From Steroidobacteraceae bacterium (GTDB lineage Bacteria; Pseudomonadota; Gammaproteobacteria; Steroidobacterales; Steroidobacteraceae), in assembly GCA_019634915.1 (NCBI GenBank), contig JAHCAN010000032.1, positions 1-32,682 on the forward strand: 32,682 nucleotides of DNA, given 5' to 3'. Of the stretch, positions 25,818 through 32,682 are shown in pieces. The translations under genes and the position numbers were made by a program. Under the pieces are notes generated by a model. The model saw nothing but the letters and a program-made list of their open reading frames with translations, was not told where the DNA came from and searched no databases. Within the stretch, counting starts at the first letter, position 1. Every line of letters begins with the position of its first letter.

Positions 25818-27220
25818 CGGCCGTAGATATCCTCGAAGCGCACGATGTCGTCCTCGCCGAGATAGCTGCCCGACTGCACCTCGATCATGTGCAGCATGAT
25901 CTTGCCGGGGTTCTCGATGCGGTGCTTCGTGCCGATCGGGATATAGGTGCTCTGGTTCTCCTCGAGCAGGAAAGTCTCCTCGCCGCGCGTGATCCGCGCG
26001 GTGCCGGACACGACGATCCAGTGCTCGGCGCGGTGATGATGCATCTGCAGCGACATCTGCGCGCCGGGATTCACCGACAGGCGCTTGACCTGGTAGCGCT
26101 CCCCGTTCTCGATGCTGTCGTAGCTGCCCCACGGGCGGTACACCTCGCGATGCAGCGAATGCTCGTAGCGGCCGTCCTTCTTCAGGCGCTCGACCACCTT
26201 CTTGACGTCCTGCACGCGGCTCTTCGGCGCCACCAGCACCGCATCCTTGGTCTCGACGACCACGTGGTCACGCAGACCCACCGTCGCGACCAGCCGGCTC
26301 TCGGCGAACAGATAGTTGCCGCTCGAGTCCTCCGCGATCACGTCGCCCTGCGAGACGTTGCCGGCCTCGTCGCGGTCGATCGCGTCGTAGAGCGCCGACC
26401 AGGAGCCGACGTCGCTCCAGCCCGCATCGAGCGACACGACCACCGCGTCGTGGGTCTTCTCCATCACGGCATAGTCGATCGAATCGCTGCGGCAGGCCGC
26501 AAAGGCCTTGGCGTCGATGCGCGTGAAATCGAGATCGCGCTTGGCCGCCGCAAGCGCAGTAGCACAGGCGTCGGCGATGTCGGGCGCATGCTTGCGCAGC
26601 TCCTCGAGATAGCGCGACGCGCGGAACACGAACATGCCGCTGTTCCAGCGGTAGTTGCCTGATTCCAGGAACTGCTCCGCCACCTCGCGCGCGGGCTTCT
26701 CGACGAAGGCCGCAATGCGCGCCGCGCCGGCCACCGGCGCACCACGCTGGATGTAGCCGTAGCCCGTCTCGGGCGCCGTTGGCACAACACCGAACGTGAC
26801 CAGGTGCCCGAGTCCCGCCGCAGCCACCGCCGCACGGACCGCGGCCTGGAAGGCCGGCACGTCGCGGATCAGGTGGTCTGCCGGCAGCACGAGCAGGACC
26901 GGATCGGCGCCGGGCAACGACTCAAGCGCCACCTGTGCCGCGAGCGCGATCGCCGGCGCCGTATTGCGCCCCACGGGCTCGAGCAGGATCGCGCGGGGCG
27001 TCACATCGATCTGGCGCAACTGCTCGGCCACCATGAAGCGGTGCGCCTCGTTGCAGACCACGATCGGACCCGCCGCGCCGGTGCCCTGAAGGCGAGTCGC
27101 GGTCGCCTGCAGCATCGTCTGCTCGCCAACCAGGGGCAGCAGCTGCTTCGGGTATAGCTCGCGCGAAAGGGGCCACAGGCGGGTTCCGGCGCCGCCGGAG
27201 AGAATCACGGGAATTAGCAC
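25814..27220 (-). CDS. manC: Mannose-1-phosphate guanylyltransferase / mannose-6-phosphate isomerase
   Basis: This 468-residue bifunctional enzyme makes GDP-mannose and interconverts fructose-6-phosphate and mannose-6-phosphate. The N-terminal nucleotidyltransferase has [20 protein letters not shown] (residues 8-27), [14 protein letters not shown] and NSGMFVFRA. The C-terminal cupin isomerase has [39 protein letters not shown] and [14 protein letters not shown] with the metal-binding histidines. The start is GTG at 27220. It heads the minus-strand transcript with wecB. Together with manB at 22079, it supplies GDP-mannose for exopolysaccharide or O-antigen synthesis. Confidence 0.96.
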   Translation of the reverse strand: MLIPVILSGGAGTRLWPLSRELYPKQLLPLVGEQTMLQATATRLQGTGAAGPIVVCNEAHRFMVAEQLRQIDVTPRAILLEPVGRNTAPAIALAAQVALESLPGADPVLLVLPADHLIRDVPAFQAAVRAAVAAAGLGHLVTFGVVPTAPETGYGYIQRGAPVAGAARIAAFVEKPAREVAEQFLESGNYRWNSGMFVFRASRYLEELRKHAPDIADACATALAAAKRDLDFTRIDAKAFAACRSDSIDYAVMEKTHDAVVVSLDAGWSDVGSWSALYDAIDRDEAGNVSQGDVIAEDSSGNYLFAESRLVATVGLRDHVVVETKDAVLVAPKSRVQDVKKVVERLKKDGRYEHSLHREVYRPWGSYDSIENGERYQVKRLSVNPGAQMSLQMHHHRAEHWIVVSGTARITRGEETFLLEENQSTYIPIGTKHRIENPGKIMLHMIEVQSGSYLGEDDIVRFEDIYGR

Positions 27221-27305
27221 GGAAATCCTTGTTGCTAAAGGCTGTTCGGGCGCGGAATCATAGCCATTTTAGGCGCCTGGTTTGATCGACTGGCTCATCT
27301 CATAT

Positions 27306-27325
27306 AAGCTAGATTCAAGCTAGAT
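27306..27325 (+). repeat. Tandem AAGCTAGAT repeat in the toxin-antitoxin promoter
   Basis: AAGCTAGAT occurs at 27306-27314 and again at 27317-27325, an 11-base (one helical turn) period, in an AT-rich patch. The second copy runs into TATACT (27325-27330), a good -10 element. The start codon follows at 27341. Antitoxins of this kind commonly bind repeated sites over their own promoter, so an autoregulatory operator is likely. Confidence 0.5.
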
Positions 27326-27340
27326 ATACTGCAGTGCGTC

Positions 27341-27583
27341 ATGAAAACATACGGCGCCTTTGAAGCCAAGAATCGCCTCAGTGAACTGCTGGCGCGCGTG
27401 GAGCGCGGCGAGGAAATCATCATCACTCGCCACGGCCATGCCGTTGCACGCCTGGTGCCCACGGCCGATTTCGACCGCGAGGCCGTCCAGGCCGCGATCG
27501 ACAAGATCAAGGAGCTTCGAAGCCAGCAGACACTGGGTGATGTCGACCTGAAGGAGCTCGTAAACGCCGGGCGCCGCTACTGA
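27341..27583 (+). CDS. Phd/YefM family antitoxin
   Basis: This 80-residue protein has the Phd/YefM N-terminal DNA-binding fold: MKTYGAFEAKNRLSELLARV, then GEEIIITRHGHAVARLVP. Its charged C-terminal tail (AIDKIKELRSQQTLGDVDLK) should wrap the partner toxin. It should neutralise the PIN toxin encoded immediately downstream and repress the operon. The stop TGA shares its last base with the toxin ATG (TGATG). This is the first module of the toxin-antitoxin run between manC and ugd. Confidence 0.92.
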   Translation: MKTYGAFEAKNRLSELLARVERGEEIIITRHGHAVARLVPTADFDREAVQAAIDKIKELRSQQTLGDVDLKELVNAGRRY

Positions 27584-27981
27584 TGCTGGTCATCGACGCA
27601 TCGGTTGCACTCGGCTGGCTGCTCGATGACGAGCGCACCGCGGCGAGCCTGCAATGGCTCGACCAGCTGCGGTATCAGCGCGCGCTGGTGCCGGTGCTTT
27701 TCTGGCTGGAGGTCGGCAATGCCCTGCACGTCGCGGTCAGGCGAAAACGGCTCGCGCAGCCGCCGCTCACGGTGTTCGACAGCCTGCGGCGACTGCCGGT
27801 CACGGTGGACATGGAATCGCCGGCCAATACCGCGCGCGAGGCGATCGACCTTGCCGCCCGCTACGACATCACCGTCTATGATTCCGCTTATCTCGAGCTT
27901 GCGCTGCGCACTCGCTCATCACTCGCCACCCACGATGCGGCACTCGCGGCGGCGGCGCGGCAGGCTGGTATCAGCCTATAG
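27583..27981 (+). CDS. vapC: PIN-domain (VapC-type) toxin ribonuclease
   Basis: This 132-residue PIN-domain protein begins MLVIDASVALGWLLDDERTA. The acidic residues expected for Mg-dependent RNA cleavage are present: D5, E43 (LFWLEVGNALHVA), D100 (DITVYDSAYLELAL) and D118 (LATHDAALAAAA). VapC toxins usually cleave tRNA or rRNA when free of antitoxin. Translation is coupled to the upstream Phd-type antitoxin by a one-base overlap. The active site looks intact. Confidence 0.93.
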   Translation: MLVIDASVALGWLLDDERTAASLQWLDQLRYQRALVPVLFWLEVGNALHVAVRRKRLAQPPLTVFDSLRRLPVTVDMESPANTAREAIDLAARYDITVYDSAYLELALRTRSSLATHDAALAAAARQAGISL

Positions 27982-27983
27982 GA

Positions 27984-28001
27984 TTAGCTATACTTAGCTA
28001 A
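27984..28001. promoter_or_regulatory. Perfect palindrome over -10 and start codon of second TA module
   Basis: TTAGCTA (27984-27990), TACT, TAGCTAA (27995-28001) is a perfect 7-4-7 inverted repeat. It contains TATACT (27989-27994), a good -10 box, and its last base is the A of the ATG at 28001. It lies three bases after the previous toxin's stop. The position fits an antitoxin operator; transcription from this -10 would start at about the ATG itself. Confidence 0.6.
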
Positions 28002-28252
28002 TGCCGAGAATCGTGAACATGCACGAAGCCAAGTCCACGCTTTCGCAGCTCATTGCCGCCGTGGAACGCGGTGACGAGGTCCTGATCGCGCGCGCGGGCC
28101 GCCCGGTGGCGCGCCTGGTGCCGCTCGAAGCCGAGGCTCGTGGCATGACATTCGGCACCCTGCCCGGCCTCGTCGTTCACATGGCCGACGACTTCGACGC
28201 ACCGCTCACCGCCGACGCCGCAGCGTTCGGTGCGACCCCGATCGAGCCGTGA
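28001..28252 (+). CDS. Phd/YefM-like antitoxin
   Basis: This 83-residue protein opens MPRIVNMHEAKSTLSQLIAA and has GDEVLIARAGRPVARLVPLE, the standard Phd-type DNA-binding domain. The tail (HMADDFDAPLTADAAAFG) ends in the 'DDFD' toxin-binding pattern seen in partners of MKLLLDTH-type PIN toxins. The same pattern appears in the antitoxin at 31901-32146, so the two modules are related. No ribosome-binding sequence precedes ATG 28001; the in-frame ATG 28019 is an alternative. Its stop overlaps the toxin start (GTGA). Confidence 0.9.
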   Translation: MPRIVNMHEAKSTLSQLIAAVERGDEVLIARAGRPVARLVPLEAEARGMTFGTLPGLVVHMADDFDAPLTADAAAFGATPIEP

Positions 28253-28632
28253 AACTGCTGCTCGATACCCACATTCTCCTGTGGGCACTCGAGGACAACC
28301 CGCGGCTCAGCACCCGCGCGCGGGCACTGCTCACAGATGCGTCCCACGAACGCTGGATCAGCGCCGTGAGTTTCTGGGAGATCGCCATCAAAGTCCGGCT
28401 GGGAAAGATCACGCTCGGCAGACCGTTGGATGACATCGAACAGCACGCGCTCACGGAAGGTTGCCACGCCCTCGCGATCACGATCCCGCACGCGCGCGCG
28501 GTCGAGCACGTGGAGTGCGCCTCGACCGATCCGTTCGACAGGATGCTGCTCGCCCAGTGCGACGTCGAAACCCTGCGGCTGGTGACCGCCGATGCAGGGC
28601 TGAGTGATGCCCGCGCCGTGCTCCCTGTGTAG
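28249..28632 (+). CDS. PIN-domain toxin
   Basis: This 127-residue PIN-domain protein starts at GTG and begins MKLLLDTHILLWALEDNP. The expected acidic residues are D6, E44 (AVSFWEIAIKVRLGK), D97 (ASTDPFDRMLLAQ) and D115 (LVTADAGLSD). It is likely an Mg-dependent ribonuclease toxin paired with the preceding antitoxin, to which it is coupled by a four-base overlap. It is clearly similar to the toxin at 31518-31904 (same MKLLLDTH-LLWA opening, SFWEI/SMWEI and DPFDR motifs), so the two modules are paralogues or independent gains of one family. Confidence 0.92.
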   Translation: MKLLLDTHILLWALEDNPRLSTRARALLTDASHERWISAVSFWEIAIKVRLGKITLGRPLDDIEQHALTEGCHALAITIPHARAVEHVECASTDPFDRMLLAQCDVETLRLVTADAGLSDARAVLPV

Positions 28633-28649
28633 CGCACCATCGAGCCTGA

Positions 28650-28787
28650 GCTGCCGTCAAAGATTGGCCGGATGGTTCCCCCGGTTTCGCCACCAGGATT
28701 CGTGAGGCGTTTGATTCCTTGGGCGGAGTCGATTTCTCTCTGCCGCCGCGCGAATCGCCCCGGGAGCCCCCCAAGCTGGACGATTGA
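28650..28787 (+). pseudogene. Remnant of a FitA-type antitoxin (C-terminal part only)
   Basis: Translating from 28650 to the TGA at 28785-28787 gives a 45-residue tail ending FATRIREAFDSLGGV DFSLPPRESPREPPKLDD. The 'GGVD-LPPRE--REPP' ending is what I recall of FitA/StbC-type antitoxins that partner FitB-like PIN toxins. An in-frame stop lies at 28647 and no ATG or GTG opens the segment. The N-terminal ribbon-helix-helix is absent, and the previous module's toxin ends only 17 bases before. The remnant ends four bases before the toxin start at 28792, as in an intact pair. Confidence 0.65.
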
Positions 28788-28791
28788 GCGC

Positions 28792-29208
28792 GTGATCATC
28801 ATCGACACCAGTGTGCTCTCGGAGCTGGCGCGACGCCCGCCCGACGCCCGTGTACTGGACTGGTTTGAGTCTCAGCCCGACGGAGATCTTTACACGACAG
28901 CGATCACTTACGCCGAGATCCTCTTCGGACTGGCTCTCCTCCCGCATGGCGCGAAGCGTGGCCTGGCGGAGGCCGCGATCACCAGGGTTTTCACCGGAAC
29001 TTACGCCGACCGCGTGCTGCCTTTCGACTCGTCGGCGGCACCGGAGTACGCACGCATTTGCGCCAAAAGACGGGCCGCCGGTCGGCCGATCAGTCAGGCG
29101 GGCGCCCAGATTGCGGCGATCACGCGTGCGCAGCGCGCGCGTCTTGCAACGCGTGATCTCGCCGGTTTTGAAGGCCTCGGTATCGAAGTCGTCAATCCCT
29201 GGAGGTGA
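28792..29208 (+). CDS. FitB-like PIN-domain toxin with missing catalytic aspartate
   Basis: This 138-residue protein starts at GTG 28792 (MIIIDTSVLSELARRPPDAR), giving the normal FitB length; a start at 28672 would lie within the antitoxin remnant. D5 and E42 (TAITYAEILFGLALLP) are present. The third acidic position, normally in a QADAQIAAI-type motif, reads QAGAQIAAI: residue 104 is glycine (codon GGC at 29101-29103), one transition from GAC. ATRDLAGFEGLGIEVVNPW at the end is typical. With a truncated antitoxin and this substitution, the toxin is probably inactive or weakened. That is inference from the motif. Confidence 0.85.
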   Translation: MIIIDTSVLSELARRPPDARVLDWFESQPDGDLYTTAITYAEILFGLALLPHGAKRGLAEAAITRVFTGTYADRVLPFDSSAAPEYARICAKRRAAGRPISQAGAQIAAITRAQRARLATRDLAGFEGLGIEVVNPWR

Positions 29209-29418
29209 CCTCGGGTAGACGAACACGGCTTGGCTGCCGCCTGCTAAGCCTCGCCCCGCCCCGCGGCGTTGCAACCGATTCCGAAGCGCATCTGCGGTGG
29301 CGCGCTGTCGGAAATCGGTGCGATCCCCGCGGATACTCGACTGGCCGAGCGACCCGACGGGGTGCACCGTCGAGCCTGAATCTGGGTCGACCATTTCAAC
29401 GGCCACGCCTCGCGCGGG

Positions 29419-29447
29419 TTGCTTGTGTGTAGTCGTTTGTGTATACG
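29419..29447 (+). promoter_or_regulatory. Sigma70-type promoter of the VapBC module
   Basis: TTGCTT (29419-29424), a 17-base spacer, then TATACG (29442-29447) stands in front of ATG 29457. GTGTAGT is repeated at 29427-29433 and 29447-29453, 20 bases apart, and may be the antitoxin's operator. The rest of the 248-base gap from 29209 shows nothing I can identify. Confidence 0.5.
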
Positions 29448-29456
29448 TGTAGTTCC

Positions 29457-29711
29457 ATGGCCCTGAACATTCGCAACAAGACCGCCGACGAGCTGGCGAC
29501 ATCGCTCGCGCGAGTCACCGGCGAGAGCAAGACCGAAGCTGTCATTCAGGCGCTTCGCGAGAGGCTGGAGCGCCAGCAACGGCCTCGCCGCAAACGCAGC
29601 CTGGCCGACGAGCTGAACGAAATCGCGCAGCACTGTGCCACCCTGCCCCGGCTCACGGACGCGACGGCAGATGAGATCCTGGGCTACGACGAACACGGCC
29701 TGCCCCGCTGA
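29457..29711 (+). CDS. vapB: VapB-type antitoxin
   Basis: This 84-residue protein begins MALNIRNKTADELATSLARV and continues TGESKTEAVIQALRERLERQ, the ribbon-helix-helix of the VapB group in which IRN is followed by a helix-turn-helix-like pair. The C-terminal part (LPRLTDATADEILGYDEHGL) ends with the 'ILGYDE.GLP' pattern common in this group and binds the toxin. The ATG at 29457 was preferred over 29439 because it gives the family's standard opening. The stop overlaps the toxin start by one base (TGATG). It is of a different family from the Phd-type antitoxins nearby. Confidence 0.92.
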   Translation: MALNIRNKTADELATSLARVTGESKTEAVIQALRERLERQQRPRRKRSLADELNEIAQHCATLPRLTDATADEILGYDEHGLPR

Positions 29712-30115
29712 TGGTCCTGGATACCTCAGCGATCGTTGCGATCCTGCAGGACGAACCCGAACGCGGGCAGTTCATTGCCGCGATCGAAGCCGCCGACACG
29801 CGCTGGCTCTCGGTGGCCAACTTCGTGGAAGCGTCGATCGTGATCGAGACCCGGGTAGGCCCTGATGGCATCCGGGATCTCGATCTGCTGATCGCCAAGG
29901 CCTCCATTGAGCTTGTCCCGGTCGATCCGGAGCAAGCTCATCTGGCCCGCCACGCCTGGCGGCGATTCGGCAAGGGCCGTCACTCCGCGCGCCTGAATTT
30001 CGGCGACTGCTTTGCCTACGCGCTAGCCGCCACGATGGACGAGCCGCTGCTGTACAAGGGCGGTGACTTCTCGAGCACGGATATCCCGAGGCATCCCTGC
30101 AGCCGGCCGGCCTGA
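29711..30115 (+). CDS. vapC: VapC PIN-domain toxin ribonuclease
   Basis: This 134-residue PIN toxin begins MVLDTSAIVAILQDEPERGQ. Catalytic acids appear complete: D4, E40 (SVANFVEASIVIETR), D99 (ARLNFGDCFAYALA) and D119 (LLYKGGDFSSTDI). The LNFGDCFAYALA motif and 'L.KG.DF..TD' ending are hallmarks of the VapC group partnering this VapB type. It is expected to cleave a structured RNA such as a tRNA. It is translationally coupled to vapB and convergent with ugd, ten bases away. Confidence 0.94.
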   Translation: MVLDTSAIVAILQDEPERGQFIAAIEAADTRWLSVANFVEASIVIETRVGPDGIRDLDLLIAKASIELVPVDPEQAHLARHAWRRFGKGRHSARLNFGDCFAYALAATMDEPLLYKGGDFSSTDIPRHPCSRPA

Positions 30116-30125
30116 CTTCCGCCGG

Positions 30126-31454
30126 TTACCTCTCGCCCCGCCCCACCGCGTAATAGCTGTACCCGAACCGCTTGAGCAGCTGCGGATCGTAGAGATTGCG
30201 GCCGTCGAAAATGGCCGGCTGCTTCAGGCTCGCCTTCAGCCGGTCGAAGTCGGGGCTGCGAAACTCCTGCCACTCGGTCGCGATCACCAGCGCATCGGCG
30301 CCCTCGACGGCCTCGTAGGCCGATGCGCAGATCGTCAGGTCCTGGCGCGCACCGAACACGCGCCGCGCCTCGTCCGCCGCCACGGGATCGTAAGCGCGCA
30401 GCTTCGCACCCGCGGCCCAGAGCCTGCCGGCAATCGTACGACTCGGCGCCTCGCGCATGTCGTCGGTGTTCGGCTTGAACGCAAGCCCCCATAGTGCAAA
30501 CGTGCGGCCGTCGAGCTTGCCGCCGAAATGCCTGGCGATCTTGTCGACCAGGAAGGACTTCTGACGCTCGTTCACGCCCTCCACCGCCTCGAGCAGCGCG
30601 GGCTGGTGCCCCGCGGCGTTCGAGGAACGGATCAGGGCCTGCACGTCCTTCGGAAAGCACGAGCCTCCGTAGCCCGTGCCCGGATAGATGAAGCTGTAGC
30701 CGATGCGCGGGTCCGAGCCGATACCGACGCGCACCTTCTCGATGTCCGCCCCGACCCGCTCGGCGATGTTCGCCAGCTCGTTCATGAAACTGATTTTCGT
30801 CGCAAGCATCGCATTCGCCGCGTACTTGGTCAGTTCGGCGGAGCGCAGGTCCATCACGATCAGCCGGTCGTGGTTGCGCGTGAAGGGCTCGTAGAGCGCG
30901 CGCAGCAGCTCGGTGACGCGCGGATTGTCGGTGCCGACGATCACGCGATCGGGCTTCATAAAATCGCCGATCGCCGCGCCCTCTTTCAGGAATTCGGGGT
31001 TCGAGACGACGTCGAACTCGACGTCCGCGCCGCGCTGCTTCAGCGTCGCCGCGATCTGCGCCTTCACCTTATCCGCAGTGCCCACCGGCACGGTCGACTT
31101 GTCGATCACGACTCGGTACTCGGTCATGTGCTCGCCGATCGTGCGCGCGACGGCGAGCACGTACTTCAGATCCGCCGAGCCGTCCTCGTCGGGCGGTGTA
31201 CCCACGGCGATCAGCTGGAACAGGCCATGCCTCACGCCCTCAGCCGCGTCGGTCGTGAACCTGAGCCGGCCGGCCTCGGCGTTCTTCTTGATCAGAACTT
31301 CGAGGCCGGGCTCGTGGATAGGGACTTCACCCCTTTTCAGGCGGACGATCTTGTCCGCATCGACATCGACGCAGAGAACATCATTACCCGCGTCGGACAG
31401 ACAGGCGCCCGTGACGAGACCCACATAGCCGGAACCGAAAATCGTGACACGCAT
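30126..31454 (-). CDS. ugd: UDP-glucose 6-dehydrogenase family enzyme
   Basis: This 442-residue enzyme oxidises a nucleotide sugar, most likely UDP-glucose to UDP-glucuronate, with two NAD+. The N-terminal NAD-binding domain begins [20 protein letters not shown]. The linker carries [25 protein letters not shown] and [20 protein letters not shown]. The catalytic cysteine is C266 in [16 protein letters not shown]. The C-terminal domain has [20 protein letters not shown]-mannose and UDP-ManNAc dehydrogenases are related, so the substrate assignment is likely but not certain; the pattern fits UGDH best. It lies on the same strand as manC and wecB but is separated from them by the toxin-antitoxin run. 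Confidence 0.94.
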   Translation of the reverse strand: MRVTIFGSGYVGLVTGACLSDAGNDVLCVDVDADKIVRLKRGEVPIHEPGLEVLIKKNAEAGRLRFTTDAAEGVRHGLFQLIAVGTPPDEDGSADLKYVLAVARTIGEHMTEYRVVIDKSTVPVGTADKVKAQIAATLKQRGADVEFDVVSNPEFLKEGAAIGDFMKPDRVIVGTDNPRVTELLRALYEPFTRNHDRLIVMDLRSAELTKYAANAMLATKISFMNELANIAERVGADIEKVRVGIGSDPRIGYSFIYPGTGYGGSCFPKDVQALIRSSNAAGHQPALLEAVEGVNERQKSFLVDKIARHFGGKLDGRTFALWGLAFKPNTDDMREAPSRTIAGRLWAAGAKLRAYDPVAADEARRVFGARQDLTICASAYEAVEGADALVIATEWQEFRSPDFDRLKASLKQPAIFDGRNLYDPQLLKRFGYSYYAVGRGER

Positions 31455-31517
31455 GGGGGCGGAAGGTTAACCGACTCGGGCGGCGATCGCATGGCCGCGC
31501 GTCACAACGACCCGAAG

Positions 31518-31904
31518 TCAGGCAAGCTTGATTGGCCCGGGATACTTGGCTACCACTGGATCGACGGTCAGCAGCGTCATGCCTTCGACCTGGGCTTGGG
31601 CGATGAGGATGCGATCGAAAGGGTCCCGGTGAAGAGCCGGCAGGGTTTCGACCGCAACGGCATGATCACTGCCGATCGGCAGCTCCTTGTAGCCGTTGTC
31701 GAGCAGGCCGCGGCGCAGTACGCGCGCATCGGCTTGGAAATCCTCGCGGCCGAGACCACTCTTGATCACGATCTCCCACATGCTGGCCGCGCTGAAGAAC
31801 AGTTCGTTCTCCGGATTACCGAGCAGCGCGCGCGTCGCGCTGGACAGGCGCTTCGGCTGCCCGGCCGCCCACAGGAGCAAATGCGTATCCAGCAAGAGCT
31901 TCAT
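31518..31904 (-). CDS. PIN-domain toxin
   Basis: This 128-residue PIN toxin begins MKLLLDTHLLLWAAGQPKRL. D6, E44 (SAASMWEIVIKSGLG), D97 (HRDPFDRILIAQAQ) and D115 (LLTVDPVVAKY) are all present, so it looks active. The start at 31904 overlaps the antitoxin stop by four bases (ATGA); the longer reading to 31946 lies in the antitoxin gene. It is a relative of the toxin at 28249-28632. Its stop is 63 bases upstream of the ugd start on the same strand, so read-through into ugd is possible. Confidence 0.93.
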   Translation of the reverse strand: MKLLLDTHLLLWAAGQPKRLSSATRALLGNPENELFFSAASMWEIVIKSGLGREDFQADARVLRRGLLDNGYKELPIGSDHAVAVETLPALHRDPFDRILIAQAQVEGMTLLTVDPVVAKYPGPIKLA

Positions 31905-32146
31905 GGCACAGCATCGAAAAGCTGCTCGATCTCCGCCGCACCCCATCGGTCAAAATCATCGGGCACGCGAATCTGCCCGGCGAGGAATCCAAGCCGCTTC
32001 ATTTGCGAAACCTCGGGCGCATCGAGTGGAGTCACCTTCACCAGCGGCTTGCCTGCCTTGGCAATGATGAAAGGCTCACCCTTGGCGGCCTGATCGACAA
32101 GACGGGAAAGCTGCGTCTTTGCCTCATGAATGTTGTAGGTGCGCAT
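31901..32146 (-). CDS. Phd/YefM family antitoxin
   Basis: This 81-residue protein begins MRTYNIHEAKTQLSRLVDQA and has GEPFIIAKAGKPLVKVTPLD, a textbook Phd-type DNA-binding domain. The tail (GFLAGQIRVPDDFDRWGAAE) has the 'G...VPDDFD' segment that binds MKLLLDTH-type PIN toxins. It neutralises the toxin encoded by the overlapping downstream gene. An AT-rich inverted repeat sits just upstream. The same tail type occurs in the antitoxin at 28001. Confidence 0.94.
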   Translation of the reverse strand: MRTYNIHEAKTQLSRLVDQAAKGEPFIIAKAGKPLVKVTPLDAPEVSQMKRLGFLAGQIRVPDDFDRWGAAEIEQLFDAVP

Positions 32147-32161
32147 CGGCTTGGCTGAGTA

Positions 32162-32184
32162 AACTAAGTCCGTTTAGTCTAGTT
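32162..32184. promoter_or_regulatory. Inverted repeat upstream of Phd antitoxin
   Basis: AACTA (32162-32166) pairs with TAGTT (32180-32184), and the overlapping ACTAA (32163-32167) pairs with TTAGT (32174-32178). The patch is AT-rich in a GC-rich setting and lies 16 bases upstream of the antitoxin start. It is a likely autoregulatory operator; no clear -35/-10 pair was found. Confidence 0.4.
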
Positions 32185-32230
32185 CATCCAGATGGCTCGA
32201 TCAAGGCCCGAGTCGGCTCGTCGCTCAGTG

Positions 32231-32682
32231 TCACCCCAAGGCCTCTTGCAGGGTCTGCGCCGTGAGCAGGCGCTCGCCGATTGCATCCAGGTCTTCGATC
32301 GAGGCGGCCGAGATCCGGGCGCGCGCGCCATCGCCCAGCGGACCGAAGCGCAGCGTGAGCTGGCGGGCAACAAGCTCCGCCCGGCCCTCTGCCTTCCCCT
32401 CGGCCTTTCCCTGCGCGACATAGCGGCGGGCGAACTCGCTCTGGTACTCGTACTTCGCCGGATCCATTGCCTGCAACTCCTTCCGGGCCGCCTCGCTCAG
32501 CGAGGCCAGGACCAGGTCAAAATACAATCTCGAACGATCGTCGTCGAGCCTAGCGCTCGCCGCCTGCGCCGCCGCCGCAATGCGCGCGGCTTTCCCGATA
32601 TCTGCGTCCCGCCCGTGCGCCATTGCCGAGAGCACGGCTAGCTCAGGAGCAGACCGTGCCTGCGCTTCCTCCGTGATCTCGG
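32231..32682 (-). CDS. DUF4351-like protein, C-terminal part (N-terminus beyond window)
   Basis: The minus strand is open from the window edge to a TGA at 32231, giving 149 residues. It shows PELAVLSAMAHGRD, then RSRLYFDLVLASLSEAARKE and KYEYQSEFARRYVAQGKAEG. The charged tail KAEGRAELVARQLTLRFGPL leads into a DUF4351-type end (IEDLDAIGERLLTAQTLQEA). As I recall, proteins of this layout carry an N-terminal PD-(D/E)XK/Rpn-like nuclease-related domain, which would lie outside the window. A GTG at 32635 is possible, but homologous-looking sequence continues upstream of it, so the gene is probably cut by the window end. Confidence 0.75.
   Translation of the reverse strand, partial: EITEEAQARSAPELAVLSAMAHGRDADIGKAARIAAAAQAASARLDDDRSRLYFDLVLASLSEAARKELQAMDPAKYEYQSEFARRYVAQGKAEGKAEGRAELVARQLTLRFGPLGDGARARISAASIEDLDAIGERLLTAQTLQEALG

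Noticed and set aside
28634-29379. Near-identical 16-mers GCACC(A/G)TCGAGCCTGA at 28634 and 29364 as possible element boundaries
   Set aside because: Similarity does not extend beyond 16 bases and the flanks differ; too short to call a repeat or attachment site.
27306-30115. Integron-like or transposon origin of the toxin-antitoxin run
   Set aside because: No integrase, transposase, attC-like palindromes or terminal repeats were found around the modules.

Overview
The window is gene-dense, clearly high-GC bacterial DNA with short intergenic gaps and frequent 1-4 base start/stop overlaps. TonB-dependent receptors, lipoproteins, an ECF sigma factor, NikR, ManB/ManC and a ugd-type dehydrogenase indicate a Gram-negative proteobacterium. 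The ManB and ManC style suggests a gammaproteobacterium, perhaps of the Steroidobacterales/Nevskiales/Xanthomonadales type, but that placement is inference.

Region 1 (1-4883): a LysR regulator sits between a minus-strand TonB receptor plus SnoaL-like gene and a plus-strand EamA exporter plus VOC-fold gene. This looks like a small-molecule uptake/handling locus.

Region 2 (4861-13369) is the most interesting part. A five-gene minus-strand operon (two lipoproteins, two exported proteins, one membrane protein) faces a three-gene plus-strand operon. The latter encodes an ECF sigma factor, a single-pass membrane protein placed like an anti-sigma factor, and a secreted 1103-residue TPR-CHAT caspase-like protease. 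The intergenic region holds two mirror-image copies of the same bipartite element, CCTGAC-N16-CGTCTC, one reading into each operon. This is what autoregulated ECF promoters would look like. I propose a CHAT-protease-controlled sigma switch with the lipoprotein operon as its regulon.

Region 3 (13386-16260): NnrU-like, DUF938 methyltransferase, TerC-like and VanZ-like membrane genes, apparently ordinary.

Region 4 (16291-19669): a nickel locus. nikR is followed by a near-canonical NikR box and one 956-codon open frame joining a NiCoT-type nickel/cobalt permease to a complete TonB-dependent receptor through an internal signal-peptide-like segment.

Region 5 (19687-31454): an MFS transporter, an L-2-hydroxyglutarate-oxidase-like flavoprotein, and nucleotide-sugar genes (manB, wecB, manC, ugd). 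These are interrupted at 27306-30115 by a run of toxin-antitoxin modules: three complete Phd/VapB-PIN pairs and one decayed FitAB-type pair. The decayed pair lacks the antitoxin N-terminus, and its toxin lacks a conserved PIN aspartate. A fourth complete Phd-PIN pair follows at 31518-32146, then the C-terminal part of a DUF4351-like protein that runs off the window end. No tRNA, rRNA, CRISPR array or insertion sequence was recognised, and no stretch over 300 bases lacks a gene.
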